In this document: in pieces, positions 27,601 through 36,041 of the stretch
How the letters are laid out: the number at the start of each line of letters is the position of its first letter
Position numbering within the stretch: position 1 is the stretch's first letter
Assembly (NCBI GenBank): GCA_964418605.1
Contig: CAYQLY010000010.1
Location: forward strand, 1 to 64,000
DNA from: CAYQLY01 sp964418605
GTDB taxonomy: Bacteria; Bacteroidota; Bacteroidia; Cytophagales; Cyclobacteriaceae
Direction of reading: 5' to 3'
Length of the DNA stretch: 64,000 nucleotides
Position numbers and translations under genes: made by a program
Notes under the pieces: model-generated
What the model was told of the DNA's origin: nothing
Databases searched by the model: none
The model's input: the letters and a program-made list of their open reading frames with translations, nothing else

Positions 27601-27958
27601 CATGCTGACCCAATCGATTGAGCACTTCTGCTCTCATCAAGACATTCGCATTATCTACATCCTGAAATTCATAAGGTTTTTTATACGATGTAGGAAAAAA
27701 TTGGATCTCGTGATGGGGCAATAATGAACGAAGGTCTGTATAAATATAGGCTGCCTCTTCTTTGTCATGGACGATAAGAATATGATTACGATCATGGGCT
27801 AAACTAGCAACAGCGGCAACCACCAATGAGTCCATACTGCCAACCAAGCCTTTAAGCTGTATCGTTTTTTTAGAACTATCTATAAGCTGACATAAAGATT
27901 GAACATGTGTATCGTTCTGATACAGCGAAAGCAAGTTACGGATATCCACCTGATGCAA
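24602..27958 (-). CDS. mfd: Transcription-repair coupling factor
   Basis: Mfd removes RNA polymerase stalled at DNA damage and recruits UvrA. The 1118-residue protein has the order UvrB-like N-terminal domains, a CarD-like RNA polymerase-interacting domain (LQPGDYVTHVDYGIARFAG, about residue 440), SF2 helicase motifs (GDVGFGKTEVA near residue 590; IIDEEQKFGV; TATPIPRTL; QMRGRVGRS) and the C-terminal TRCF domain. The length is normal for Bacteroidota. It follows the M42 peptidase gene by 24 bases. Confidence 0.95.
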   Translation of the reverse strand: MHQVDIRNLLSLYQNDTHVQSLCQLIDSSKKTIQLKGLVGSMDSLVVAAVASLAHDRNHILIVHDKEEAAYIYTDLRSLLPHHEIQFFPTSYKKPYEFQDVDNANVLMRAEVLNRLGQHGVGEIIVTYPEALVEKVVNRKSLLSTTFLIKKKQTISLADLVDKLVTYDFDRTDFVYEAGQFAVRGGIVDIFSYTNDLPFRVELMGDEIDAIRTFDPITQLSVDHDLNQISILPNPQTKFIHEAREPLTAFFSDHDCIWVKDWKQMREVIDQCYDKWMTEYNSILDKTNQTSVVYHPDDVINSFSSLDKLLKHFQLIEFGKKNHISSDQVILFEADAQPSFYKDFQRLADNLSDNQLKGIQTIVMADMPKQIERLQSIFEEINSSIHFQGLLLSLREGFIDKRLQLACYTDHQIFERFHRYRIKESYAKSKALTLRELKLLQPGDYVTHVDYGIARFAGLEKIKSNDKVQEMIRLIYRDDDVLYVNIYSLHKIGKYSGKEGTPPSMSKLGSPEWENKKKKVKTKVKDIAKQLIELYAKRKAAPGYAFSSDTFLQIELESSFMYEDTPDQAKATQDVKLDMEKPHPMDRLVCGDVGFGKTEVAIRAAFKAVQDQKQVAVLVPTTILAMQHYRTFSERLAKFNVRIDYISRFKSTSDITETCKKLEKRELDILIGTHRIVGKDVHFFDLGLLIIDEEQKFGVTTKEKLKEMRVNVDTLTLTATPIPRTLHFSLMGARDLSIIATPPPNRQPVTTEVHDFNDLLIRDAISFELKRGGQVFFIHNRISDIEEIANIILRLVPDAKIAVAHGQMDGVVLEKTMMAFIDGQYDVLVSTNIVESGLDIPNANTIIINHAHLIGLSDLHQMRGRVGRSNRKAFCYLLAPSAGGLTHDARKRLTVLEEFSELGDGFKVAMRDLDIRGAGNLLGAEQSGFINDIGFEMYHSILNEAVQELKETDFKNLFQSAVDTISKKTVKECIIETDLEVVVPDYYVTNISERLSLYTRLDHIQDEEALHVFQLELIDRFGPLPKEVEEMIQTVRLRWLGERIGFAKIIAKNAHLKCYFSSPDKTTDYSSACFERILRIVQQYPQRYKFNDASHQLILTVTHVSSIQEAILLLQSFI

Positions 27959-27982
27959 TACTAGTGATTCAAAACTACAACG

Positions 27983-29062
27983 CTACACATATTTAAAATC
28001 ATGACCCGGTTTAACCTGTACTAAAAATTCATACATCAACCGGATGACATTAGCCACATCTTCAGAGTGAACCGTCTCTACGGTTGTATGCATATACCGA
28101 AGAGGGAGTGAAATCAGCGCCGAAGCAACACCTTCATTAGAATACGCAAATGAATCTGTATCGGTACCTGTTGATCGACTTACTGCTGCACGTTGAAAAG
28201 GAATTTTCTTTTTTTCAGCAACTTGAATAATCTGATCTAATACTTTATTATGAACAGCAGGACCATAAGTCAAAACAGGACCTCTATTAGCCCGAATATC
28301 ACCATTCAAAATTTTATTATATGCAGGCGATGAGGTTTCTTGACACACATCCGTGATAATAGCCAAATCAGGTTTAATACGATGAGCAATCATCTCAGCA
28401 CCACGCAATCCAATTTCTTCTTGTACGGCATTTACAATGTATAATCCATACTGAGGTTTAAATTTAGATTCTTTTATTTTTCGGGCAACCTCTGCAATCA
28501 TGAATCCTCCGATGCGATTATCAAGCGCTCGTCCAACATAAAACCGATCGTTAAGAATCATAAACTCATCTTCAAAGGTGATGACACAACCTACATGCAC
28601 ACCTAATTTTTCTACTTCTTCTTTAGAGCTGCATCCACAATCCAAAAATAAATTTTTCAGTGAAGGTATTTCTTCTTTACCCGGCTCCCGCACATGGATA
28701 GCAGGCCAGCCAAATACCGCTTTGACTATTCCTTTTTTAGTATGAATATTTACGCGTTTAGAAGGTGCAATTTGATGATCAGAACCTCCATTTTTCTTCA
28801 CATAAATAAATCCATCTTCAGTGATGTAATTCACAAACCACGAAATTTCATCGGCATGTGCCTCGATCACTACTTTATATTTGGCTTTAGGATTAATAAC
28901 GCCTACGACTGTACCATACGTATCCGAAAAATGATCATCGACATACGGTCGAATATACTCCAGCCACACTTTCTGACCGGATGATTCAAATCCTGTGGGT
29001 GATGCGGTGTTTAAATAGTTCTTTAAAAAATCGCTGCTTTTTTTGTTTAATTCTTTAGACAT
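27983..29062 (-). CDS. M42 family metallopeptidase (glutamyl/deblocking aminopeptidase type)
   Basis: The 359-residue cytoplasmic enzyme shows the co-catalytic di-zinc ligands of family M42: IEAHADEISW (about residue 71), the bridging Asp in GRALDNRIGG (about 181), the VQEEIGLRGA glutamates (about 214), and HTTVETVHSED at the C-terminal end. These enzymes trim N-terminal residues from peptides as large tetrahedral complexes. The gene lies between the acyl-CoA carboxylase gene and mfd with 24-base gaps on both sides, so the three are probably cotranscribed. Confidence 0.92.
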   Translation of the reverse strand: MSKELNKKSSDFLKNYLNTASPTGFESSGQKVWLEYIRPYVDDHFSDTYGTVVGVINPKAKYKVVIEAHADEISWFVNYITEDGFIYVKKNGGSDHQIAPSKRVNIHTKKGIVKAVFGWPAIHVREPGKEEIPSLKNLFLDCGCSSKEEVEKLGVHVGCVITFEDEFMILNDRFYVGRALDNRIGGFMIAEVARKIKESKFKPQYGLYIVNAVQEEIGLRGAEMIAHRIKPDLAIITDVCQETSSPAYNKILNGDIRANRGPVLTYGPAVHNKVLDQIIQVAEKKKIPFQRAAVSRSTGTDTDSFAYSNEGVASALISLPLRYMHTTVETVHSEDVANVIRLMYEFLVQVKPGHDFKYV

Positions 29063-29086
29063 AATATAAAAGGTTAATAAGTTAAT

Positions 29087-30649
29087 TTACAACGGCATAT
29101 TTCCATGTTTCTTCTTTGGAAGCTGATCCACTTTATTTTCAAGCATCTTGAAGGCTTTTATCAACTTTATGCGGGTTTCTTCAGGCTTAATTACTTCATC
29201 CACAAATCCCCGATGAGCGGCTTTATAGGGGTTCGCAAATTTATCCGTATACTCATCTATTTTTTCTTGAAGCTTCGCCTGCGGATCAGCGGCTTCGGTG
29301 ATTTCTTTTTTAAAAATAATTTCAGCTGCGCCTTTGGCACCCATCACGGCAATTTCAGCAGTAGGCCAAGCATAATTCATATCCGCTCCAATGTGTTTGG
29401 AATTCATCACATCATAAGCGCCACCATACGCTTTACGAGTAATCACGGTAACTCGCGGAACAGTGGCTTCACAAAAAGCAAATAACAATTTAGCTCCATT
29501 GGTAATAATTCCTTTCCATTCTTGATCCGTACCAGGTAAAAATCCAGGCACATCTTCTAATACTAATAATGGAATATTAAAACAATCACAAAAACGCACA
29601 AAGCGTGCAGCCTTCACGCTGGCATTAATATCTAACACGCCTGCAAGCACCGCAGGTTGATTACCAACAATACCAATACTTCTTCCTCCTAAACGCGCAA
29701 ACCCAACAACCATATTTTCCGCATAATTTTGATGCACTTCGAAAAAAGTTTCATTATCAGCTATTTTCTCAATCACCTCGCGCATATCATACGGTTGATT
29801 CGGATTATCAGGAATGATTGTATTTAATTCTTTGCGTAATTCATCATGTTCATCGTAAGCTAGCGCAGGTGGTTCTTCTTCGCAGTTCTGTGGAATATAG
29901 CTGATTAGTTTTTTAATTGAATGAATACAATCGACTTCATTTTTACAAGAGAAATGAGTCACGCCACTTTTAGTGCTATGGGTACTTGCTCCACCTAATT
30001 CTTCCGAAGTCACATTTTCATGAGTCACCGTTTTTACCACATTCGGACCGGTAACAAACATATACGATGTATTCTCCACCATGAAAATAAAATCCGTGAT
30101 CGCCGGTGAATAGACTGCGCCTCCTGCACACGGACCCATGATCGCTGAAATTTGTGGAATGACACCGGAAGCTAATGTGTTTCTATAAAATATATCGGCA
30201 TATCCTCCTAATGATAAAACACCTTCTTGAATACGCGCCCCACCTGAATCGTTCAACCCGATAAGTGGTGCTCCATTTTGCATAGCCAAATCCATGATGC
30301 GGCATATTTTTTGAGCATGAGCCTCAGCTAATGATCCGCCAAATACGGTAAAGTCTTGAGAGAATACATAAACTAATCTTCCATCAATCGTACCATATCC
30401 TGTAATTACCCCATCACCCAAATAATATTCTTTATCTAAACCAAAATCTTTGGTTCGATGCATAATAAACTTTCCTATCTCTTCAAATGAATTTTCATCC
30501 AAAAGTAAATCGATACGTTCCCGTGCAGTCAATTTCCCTTTTTTATGTTGCGCATCAATACGATCTTGGCCACCACCCAACAGTGCTTCTGCATTTTTTT
30601 GTTCTAAAATCTTGAATTTTTCTTCTTTATTTGGATTTGTTTTTGCCAT
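29087..30649 (-). CDS. Acyl-CoA carboxylase carboxyltransferase (beta) subunit, propionyl-CoA type
   Basis: The 520-residue protein is a biotin-dependent carboxyltransferase or methylmalonyl-CoA decarboxylase alpha-type subunit. It has [19 protein letters not shown] at residues 37-55, the N-terminal oxyanion loop [25 protein letters not shown], and the C-terminal [16 protein letters not shown]. The length matches PccB. No biotin carboxylase or biotin carrier gene is in the window, so the holoenzyme must draw on genes elsewhere. The symbol pccB is likely but not provable against the decarboxylase type. Confidence 0.9.
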   Translation of the reverse strand: MAKTNPNKEEKFKILEQKNAEALLGGGQDRIDAQHKKGKLTARERIDLLLDENSFEEIGKFIMHRTKDFGLDKEYYLGDGVITGYGTIDGRLVYVFSQDFTVFGGSLAEAHAQKICRIMDLAMQNGAPLIGLNDSGGARIQEGVLSLGGYADIFYRNTLASGVIPQISAIMGPCAGGAVYSPAITDFIFMVENTSYMFVTGPNVVKTVTHENVTSEELGGASTHSTKSGVTHFSCKNEVDCIHSIKKLISYIPQNCEEEPPALAYDEHDELRKELNTIIPDNPNQPYDMREVIEKIADNETFFEVHQNYAENMVVGFARLGGRSIGIVGNQPAVLAGVLDINASVKAARFVRFCDCFNIPLLVLEDVPGFLPGTDQEWKGIITNGAKLLFAFCEATVPRVTVITRKAYGGAYDVMNSKHIGADMNYAWPTAEIAVMGAKGAAEIIFKKEITEAADPQAKLQEKIDEYTDKFANPYKAAHRGFVDEVIKPEETRIKLIKAFKMLENKVDQLPKKKHGNMPL

Positions 30650-30668
30650 AATTGCTCACATGGAACAT

Positions 30669-30676
30669 CAAATATA
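30669..30676 (-). promoter_or_regulatory. Bacteroidota -7 element before the acyl-CoA carboxylase gene
   Basis: On the minus strand this reads TATATTTG, an exact TAnnTTTG match, ending 19 bases before the carboxylase ATG. It lies in the 69-base divergent gap shared with menC. No clear -33 TTTG was found at the right distance. Confidence 0.45.
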
Positions 30677-30718
30677 GGCAGAGATTGGACAACTTGAAAT
30701 AAAATTAGAATACTATTT

Positions 30719-31774
30719 ATGGCATTAGACTCAAACATTGAGAAAAAAAAATTACTGTTTAAATCAGAGGCTAAAACATCGAGAGGAAGTCTACACGAAC
30801 GAATAGTGTGGTATATCACTCTATGGAACAAAAAGAATCCAGACGTACGTGGCATAGGCGAATGCGCGCCACTTCCCCAATTAAGCACGGATGATCGCCC
30901 TGACTTTGAATCGTATCTAAAAGAGGTTTGTAAAAAAATCGCGAGAAAAGAAATTCCAAAAGACACGAATGATGTGTTTAAACTAGTAACAGAAATGGTA
31001 GAGCCAATCTATCCATCCATTCGGCTAGGATTAGAGACGGCATTGCTCGATTTAAATAATGGAGGAAAAAAAATAATCTTTAACACGTCATTTACAGAAG
31101 GGCATTCTTCATTACCAATCAATGGATTAATTTGGATGGGAAGTAAAGAGTTCATGCGTGACCAAATTGATCAAAAAATAAAAGAAGGATTTAAATGCAT
31201 TAAACTCAAAATTGGAGGAATTGATTTTGAAAAAGAATGTGATCTATTAAGCTATATGAGGGAAAATTACGCGAAAGAAAATATTGAAATCCGATTAGAT
31301 GCCAATGGCGCATTTGCCATTTCTGATGTGCAATATAAATTAGACATATTAGAAAAATACCATATTCATTCTATTGAACAACCCATCGCACCAAAACAAG
31401 GATCAGTGATGAAACAATTATGTCAACAAAATAAAAAAAGTATTCCGATTGCCCTAGATGAAGAATTAATTGGTATTCATACCCCAGCAGAAAAATTAGA
31501 ACTTTTATCCTCTATTCAGCCTTCATACATTATTCTCAAACCTACACTGGTCGGTGGATTTCAATCCTGTAGAGAATGGATTACTATCGCTGAACATTTA
31601 AACATGGGTTGGTGGATTACTTCTGCTTTGGAATCCAATATTGGTCTCAACGCGATTGCACAATTTACGTCTACATTCAACAACCCACTTCCACAGGGAT
31701 TAGGCACGGGCGGCTTATTTATAAACAACTGTGAACCTTATCTAAAGATAGAGAATGGATTTTTATCGGTATAA
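30719..31774 (+). CDS. menC: o-Succinylbenzoate synthase (menaquinone synthesis)
   Basis: The 351-residue enolase-superfamily protein has GIGECAPLPQLSTDDRPDFE near residue 40, the KxK catalytic pair in CIKLKIGG (about 160), and the metal ligands Asp in RLDANGAF (about 190), Glu in IEQPIAP and Asp/Glu in ALDEELIG. The second catalytic lysine is in YIILKPTLVGG. It dehydrates SHCHC to o-succinylbenzoate for menaquinone, the likely quinone for the oxidases here. No other men gene is adjacent. A dipeptide epimerase is the alternative, but the N-terminal pattern matches Bacteroidota MenC. Confidence 0.85.
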   Translation: MALDSNIEKKKLLFKSEAKTSRGSLHERIVWYITLWNKKNPDVRGIGECAPLPQLSTDDRPDFESYLKEVCKKIARKEIPKDTNDVFKLVTEMVEPIYPSIRLGLETALLDLNNGGKKIIFNTSFTEGHSSLPINGLIWMGSKEFMRDQIDQKIKEGFKCIKLKIGGIDFEKECDLLSYMRENYAKENIEIRLDANGAFAISDVQYKLDILEKYHIHSIEQPIAPKQGSVMKQLCQQNKKSIPIALDEELIGIHTPAEKLELLSSIQPSYIILKPTLVGGFQSCREWITIAEHLNMGWWITSALESNIGLNAIAQFTSTFNNPLPQGLGTGGLFINNCEPYLKIENGFLSV

Positions 31775-31792
31775 AAATTTATTATTCAATTC

Positions 31793-32611
31793 TCAATAAT
31801 ACTCATGCTGATTTGGAAAATCTGATGATTTAACATCTTTCAAATACTGTTTTACAGCATCTGTAATAATTCCATTCAAATCAGCATAGCGTCTTAAAAA
31901 ACGTGGATTAAATTCATGTGTGATGCCCAACATATCGTGCGATACAAGTACTTGGCCATCTGCAAACGGTCCTGCACCAATTCCAATAACAGGTATTTTT
32001 AAAGCAGACGCCACTTGTTCCGTCAGCTTCGCCGGAATTTTTTCTAATACAATAGCAAAGCACCCACATTCTTCCAAAAGCTTAGCATCTTCAAGTAATT
32101 TAACAGCTTCAGACTCTTCTCTGGCACGAACGGTATATGTTCCAAATTTATAAATCGATTGTGGTGTTAAGCCTAAGTGCCCCATCACAGGAACGCCTGC
32201 ACTCAAAATACGTAATACAGATTCTTTAACTTCACTTCCACCTTCGAGCTTAACAGCATGAGCACCAGACTCTTTCATAATACGAATAGCCGAGCGAAGA
32301 GCTTCGGATGAATTGCCTTGGTATGATCCAAAAGGCATATCAACTACAACCAACGCACGCGTCACTGCTCGAATCACCGATGAAGCATGATAAATCATTT
32401 GATCCAATGTGATAGGAAGAGTGGTTTCATGGCCAGCCATCACATTGGAGGCAGAATCCCCAACCAGAAGAACATCTATGCCAGCATGGTCGAGTACTTT
32501 AGCCATTGAAAAATCATAGGCAGTAAGCATCGAAATTTTTTCTTTTCGATGCTTCATTTCTTGCAAGGTATGTGTTGTTACGCGTTTCGTATTCGATAAG
32601 TGAATAGACAT
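31793..32611 (-). CDS. panB: 3-Methyl-2-oxobutanoate hydroxymethyltransferase (pantothenate synthesis)
   Basis: PanB makes ketopantoate from alpha-ketoisovalerate and 5,10-methylene-THF. The 272-residue TIM barrel shows [20 protein letters not shown] at residues 24-43, the metal/substrate segment [19 protein letters not shown], the [11 protein letters not shown] motif and the catalytic-region [16 protein letters not shown]. The N-terminal extension of about 20 residues is normal. It is 11 bases downstream of lipB on the same strand. Confidence 0.95.
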   Translation of the reverse strand: MSIHLSNTKRVTTHTLQEMKHRKEKISMLTAYDFSMAKVLDHAGIDVLLVGDSASNVMAGHETTLPITLDQMIYHASSVIRAVTRALVVVDMPFGSYQGNSSEALRSAIRIMKESGAHAVKLEGGSEVKESVLRILSAGVPVMGHLGLTPQSIYKFGTYTVRAREESEAVKLLEDAKLLEECGCFAIVLEKIPAKLTEQVASALKIPVIGIGAGPFADGQVLVSHDMLGITHEFNPRFLRRYADLNGIITDAVKQYLKDVKSSDFPNQHEYY

Positions 32612-32622
32612 ACTAAAATAAG

Positions 32623-33333
32623 TTAACGTTTATCGTTTATAATCTTCATCTCAAAAACAGCAGCTAATTTAGAAAGAAGTTTTTGTTCTACATCAGACAT
32701 TGGAATATCTTTTCCCAATTCTTTTTTCATGGATGTCACTGCTTTATCTTGAATACCACAAGGAATAATATAATTAAAATAATCCAATTCTGTATTCACA
32801 TTCAATGCAAAGCCATGCATCGTCACCCATCTGCTTGTTCGCACACCCATTGCACATATTTTTCGAGCTTCACGGCCTTGCCCTATCCATACACCCGTCA
32901 TGCCATCAACCCTGCCTGCCTGAATGCCATAATCAGACAACATCAAAATAACCGCCTCTTCCAAGCATCTTAAATACCTGTGAATATCTGTAAAAAAATT
33001 ATCTAAATCTAAAATAGGATATCCTACCAATTGACCAGGCCCATGATACGTAATATCTCCACCACGATCAATGTGATAAAATGAAATACCTTTTTCTTTT
33101 AAAACCGCTTGATTAACCAGCAGGTGATTTTCAGAGCCTGTTTTCCCTATCGTAAAGACAGGCGTATGTTCACAAAATAAAAGATAATTAGGAGTTAAAA
33201 GTTGTTTATCCTGTTTTCTATTAACAAGCTTTACATCAACTATTTTTGAAAAATAGCTTTTCTGAATATCCCAGGCTTGCTGATAATCAATTAATCCCAG
33301 ATGACTATAGTTAACGTCCGTATTCTTATTCAA
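32623..33333 (-). CDS. lipB: Octanoyl-[acyl carrier protein]:protein octanoyltransferase
   Basis: LipB transfers octanoate to lipoyl domains of 2-oxoacid dehydrogenases and GcvH. The 236-residue protein has the family block [20 protein letters not shown] near residues 78-97, MHGFALNVN, and the catalytic Cys/Lys pair in [14 protein letters not shown]. The length is usual. No lipA is present nearby. It starts 37 bases after the end of the isomerase gene and precedes panB. Confidence 0.95.
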   Translation of the reverse strand: MNKNTDVNYSHLGLIDYQQAWDIQKSYFSKIVDVKLVNRKQDKQLLTPNYLLFCEHTPVFTIGKTGSENHLLVNQAVLKEKGISFYHIDRGGDITYHGPGQLVGYPILDLDNFFTDIHRYLRCLEEAVILMLSDYGIQAGRVDGMTGVWIGQGREARKICAMGVRTSRWVTMHGFALNVNTELDYFNYIIPCGIQDKAVTSMKKELGKDIPMSDVEQKLLSKLAAVFEMKIINDKR

Positions 33334-33370
33334 AATGTATATAACATTTTAACTGTTTATTGAACGAGTT

Positions 33371-34378
33371 TTATTTTTTCAGCAACTCTGCTTTCAAAAA
33401 ATCAATAATTTTTACTGGAAAAGGATCGACTTTGTTATTTTCAGCTAAGAAATAAGACACCCAATCTGTTAAATGAATCAAATAAATATTTTGCTGAATA
33501 AACGATGTGCCCTTGGCTTGAATATTTATAACGTTTTTTACTTTTTCCTGAAATAATTTTTTACAGATATCCATTCGCAAACGCACACGCGCGTGATCAA
33601 AGTCTGTTTTAAAAAATGCCACTACGGCATGTTTATATATTTCTTGCGAAAGCTCCCAGCCAACCAGTTCATTATGATTCATTTCTGGAAACGCATTCAC
33701 ATGACAGAGTTGTTTGGAATTTTCATTGATCTGTTGTTGAAAACGGACAGCAACAGGAAATAGTTTAGCATCAGAATAAATAATAGGAAATTGATGAGTA
33801 AAACAATCTGCTATTGTTTTAGCTTCTTTTAAAATACTTTCTTGCTCTTGCTCGATCAATTGAGCTGCCTGTGCAAGTTCTTTTATAAAGAGATTAGAAA
33901 TGAGACCATGATAATACAGTGTAAAAAGAATTTGAGTAAATGCATAGCCAATATTAGCCCGCGGAGATTTATCATGACCAGGTATTTCAATAATATCTAA
34001 ATCATGCTTTTTAGCTATAGACATTATTTCTCCTCCAGAGCATATACAAACAATATGCGCCCTCTGACGAATGGCTGCCTGTAAGGCTTGAACCGTTTCT
34101 TCTGTATTACCTGAATAGGAACATGCTAAAAAAAGTGTATGCTCATTGACATAAAAAGGAAGCTCATAGGATTTTGTAATCAAAAGAGGCACAGTTAATT
34201 CATTAGCTGTAAAAGCTTCAATTAAATTACCACCAATACCAGACCCCCCCATTCCAGCCACCACTACTTGTAATAAATTAGTATCTGAGTTTCGCAACGC
34301 AGCAGACTGACCAAGCTCTAGTGCAGCCATAAGCTGCTGCGGAAATTTTTCAATTAATCGCTTCATTAATGAATACAT
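33371..34378 (-). CDS. Bifunctional phosphoglucose/phosphomannose isomerase family protein (SIS domains)
   Basis: The 335-residue protein has two SIS domains. The first shows VAGMGGSGIGGNLIEA near residue 40 and ACSYSGNTEETVQALQ near residue 90. The second contains the family's catalytic region FPEMNHNELVGWE near residue 230. It interconverts glucose-6-P or mannose-6-P with fructose-6-P. ATGs at 34378 (MYSL) and 34366 (MKRLIEKF) are both possible; a decayed copy at 35560-35670 conserves both. It is separated by 59 bases from the putative protease gene upstream. Confidence 0.85.
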   Translation of the reverse strand: MYSLMKRLIEKFPQQLMAALELGQSAALRNSDTNLLQVVVAGMGGSGIGGNLIEAFTANELTVPLLITKSYELPFYVNEHTLFLACSYSGNTEETVQALQAAIRQRAHIVCICSGGEIMSIAKKHDLDIIEIPGHDKSPRANIGYAFTQILFTLYYHGLISNLFIKELAQAAQLIEQEQESILKEAKTIADCFTHQFPIIYSDAKLFPVAVRFQQQINENSKQLCHVNAFPEMNHNELVGWELSQEIYKHAVVAFFKTDFDHARVRLRMDICKKLFQEKVKNVINIQAKGTSFIQQNIYLIHLTDWVSYFLAENNKVDPFPVKIIDFLKAELLKK

Positions 34379-34437
34379 CTTTATTTATAATAATTCATTG
34401 CAAATTTAAATGAATTATTTTTAATAGGTTGATGGTT

Positions 34438-35256
34438 TTAAACTCTTCTAGGTAAGCTCTCTACTGTTCGTTCTTTTCCATAAAAAATTATACCGGCAAG
34501 CTCATTTATGGCTTTTGGAAATGGACCACCTTGATTGCCTGAATCAACATAAGATACCATAGGCTTATTAGTTTGATAGTAAAATTTTAAAGCAAACCAG
34601 TGATTCTTAGATCGACAAACAACAAAAGAGATTGAACCGACGCATTCTCTACGAAGTCGAGTAATTTGTTTTTGAACTTTATTATTATCAGAGAATTTCC
34701 ATGTAAAAGATTCCCCTTCCTGAATATACTCAGCAACATAAATACATTTCTTAATCCAATTTATTGGAATAATTTCTTTAATTTCATGCCCATAAATAAA
34801 ATTTACAGGACTGGAATAAGGTTCTAGAAGTTTTTCTTTGTCCAATTTAAGACCATAAGTATTCCTGCGCAATTGAAGAATATGTTGCTCCCATTTCCTC
34901 AAGTATTTATTAAAATATCTTCTATTTTGTAGCAACGTTTGCAAGCGTCGTGAATCGCCAAACTGATTCATTATCTTGGCAAAGTACAAGGCATAATAAC
35001 CACAATGCAAACCATGGTCTGATATATCGAATTGGCACAATGCTGATATTCTTTCTACACCCCATTCTTGATCTATCGTTTGATATCCTGGATCAGCCTT
35101 AGCTAATGCCACACAGGCTGCAAGATCTCTTACCTGAGATGAATACGGTTTTGTTAGCAACGATTTTGCAATTTGTTTTGGTTCACCCAAAAAATAACGT
35201 AAAAAATTAACTGCTCTTTGAAAGATATAGTGAAAACCAACGACATGAGTATTCAT
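34438..35256 (-). CDS. Putative papain-like cysteine protease, unrecognised family
   Basis: The 272-residue protein matches no family I know. Three motifs stand in the order of a papain-like catalytic triad: Cys85 in HGLHCGYYALYF, His219 in CRSKNHWFALKFYY, and Asp238/Asn241 in SYVDSGNQGG. An Arg/Lys-rich helical region lies between (residues 100-135). There is no signal peptide. Bacterial proteins of this layout include secreted effectors acting on host proteins, but here this is inference. The gene is bounded by the isomerase gene and a decayed duplicate of that gene's 5' end, which points to a recent rearrangement. Confidence 0.5.
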   Translation of the reverse strand: MNTHVVGFHYIFQRAVNFLRYFLGEPKQIAKSLLTKPYSSQVRDLAACVALAKADPGYQTIDQEWGVERISALCQFDISDHGLHCGYYALYFAKIMNQFGDSRRLQTLLQNRRYFNKYLRKWEQHILQLRRNTYGLKLDKEKLLEPYSSPVNFIYGHEIKEIIPINWIKKCIYVAEYIQEGESFTWKFSDNNKVQKQITRLRRECVGSISFVVCRSKNHWFALKFYYQTNKPMVSYVDSGNQGGPFPKAINELAGIIFYGKERTVESLPRRV

Positions 35257-35559
35257 AATTGTAAATATTTTAAAGTAGTTGTTAAGTTAATTTCCTAATA
35301 GCTACGCATAGGCAGATTTAAAAGTTTCAATAAGGTATAATAAAAAAACACTATGTTCGTTTTAACATGAGAAACAGGAATGAGCTTGGGAGGAGAAGAG
35401 GAACTTACCGCGAAACAATACCTGGAGTTTACAATAGATTCTGGATTCTAATTGAAAGCTACACTCCTAGGCAAAAACAGGCATTCTAAAGTTTAACAGA
35501 ACAATACAATCGTCTAGTGTGCGAAATACTTTACAATGAATAGAATAAATCAACTACTA
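35257..35559. other. Non-coding interval upstream of the putative protease
   Basis: This 303-base stretch holds no convincing gene. The longest plus-strand frame is a 40-residue arginine-rich peptide at 35367-35489 (starts MRNRNELGRRRG) with no known relatives, probably spurious. No terminal inverted repeats or transposase remains were seen. Together with the pseudogene fragment next to it, it looks like rearrangement debris. Confidence 0.4.
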
Positions 35560-35670
35560 CTATTTGCAATATAGTACATTGGGAGCGCAACTTACAGCTT
35601 GTCCTAATTCTAGAACAGATGTAAGTTGCTGCGAAAATTTTTCAATTAATCGCTTCATCAATAAATTCAT
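35560..35670 (-). pseudogene. Decayed 5' fragment of the phosphoglucose/phosphomannose isomerase gene
   Basis: On the minus strand this encodes MNLLMKRLIEKFSQQL, then TSVLELGQAV, then a stop after 36 residues. The intact gene at 33371-34378 starts MYSLMKRLIEKFPQQL, then MAALELGQSA. About 40 bases around the start (35619-35660 against 34331-34370) differ at only a few positions, and the upstream bases AATTCATTACAAATCCAAAT also match those before the intact gene. Similarity stops after about 25 codons. Confidence 0.8.
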
Positions 35671-35721
35671 TACAAATCCAAATAAATTCTTGTGAAATGA
35701 AATTATTTTTTTAAAAGATCC

Positions 35722-36024
35722 TTATACCGAACCAGAACTAAATTGCAGACCCACTATTTTAAAAACCTTTCTAACATGTGGCGTATCGTTGATAACGAAA
35801 AATTGATCAGATCCAACACGCCTATACAAATCCACACAGATACTTAAAAATGCGGAAGAAATATACTCCACATGCTTCATATCAAAGGTTATACTTGAAA
35901 CAGGATCATGTGCTAACATAGCCGTGATTTCATGTTGTATTTTATCAGATTCTGCAGAATTAAGTCTGCCATAAAACTGAAACAAGAGCCGCTCATAATT
36001 ATGAGTAAAATGATAGGTATACAT
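35722..36024 (-). CDS. STAS-domain protein (anti-sigma-factor antagonist-like)
   Basis: The 100-residue protein follows the STAS fold order: strand LLFQFYGRL, a helix, strand SSITFDMKHVEYISSAFLSI, a helix, strand FFVINDTPHVRKVF, a helix. The usual phospho-serine loop DSSGL is replaced by ISSAFLS, so a serine is still available. STAS proteins bind anti-sigma kinases in partner-switching pathways. No kinase or phosphatase gene is adjacent. It lies 17 bases after the aldehyde dehydrogenase gene on the same strand and is probably cotranscribed with it. Confidence 0.75.
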   Translation of the reverse strand: MYTYHFTHNYERLLFQFYGRLNSAESDKIQHEITAMLAHDPVSSITFDMKHVEYISSAFLSICVDLYRRVGSDQFFVINDTPHVRKVFKIVGLQFSSGSV

Positions 36025-36041
36025 ATATTGATTATATTTTT

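Noticed and set aside
34438..35256. Ulp1/C48-type protease
   Set aside because: In that family the His comes before the Cys in the sequence. Here the Cys motif precedes the His and Asp motifs, as in papain-like enzymes.
35257..35559. Insertion sequence remnant
   Set aside because: No transposase-like frame, terminal inverted repeats or target-site duplication could be recognised. Only the duplicated isomerase fragment beside it is supported.
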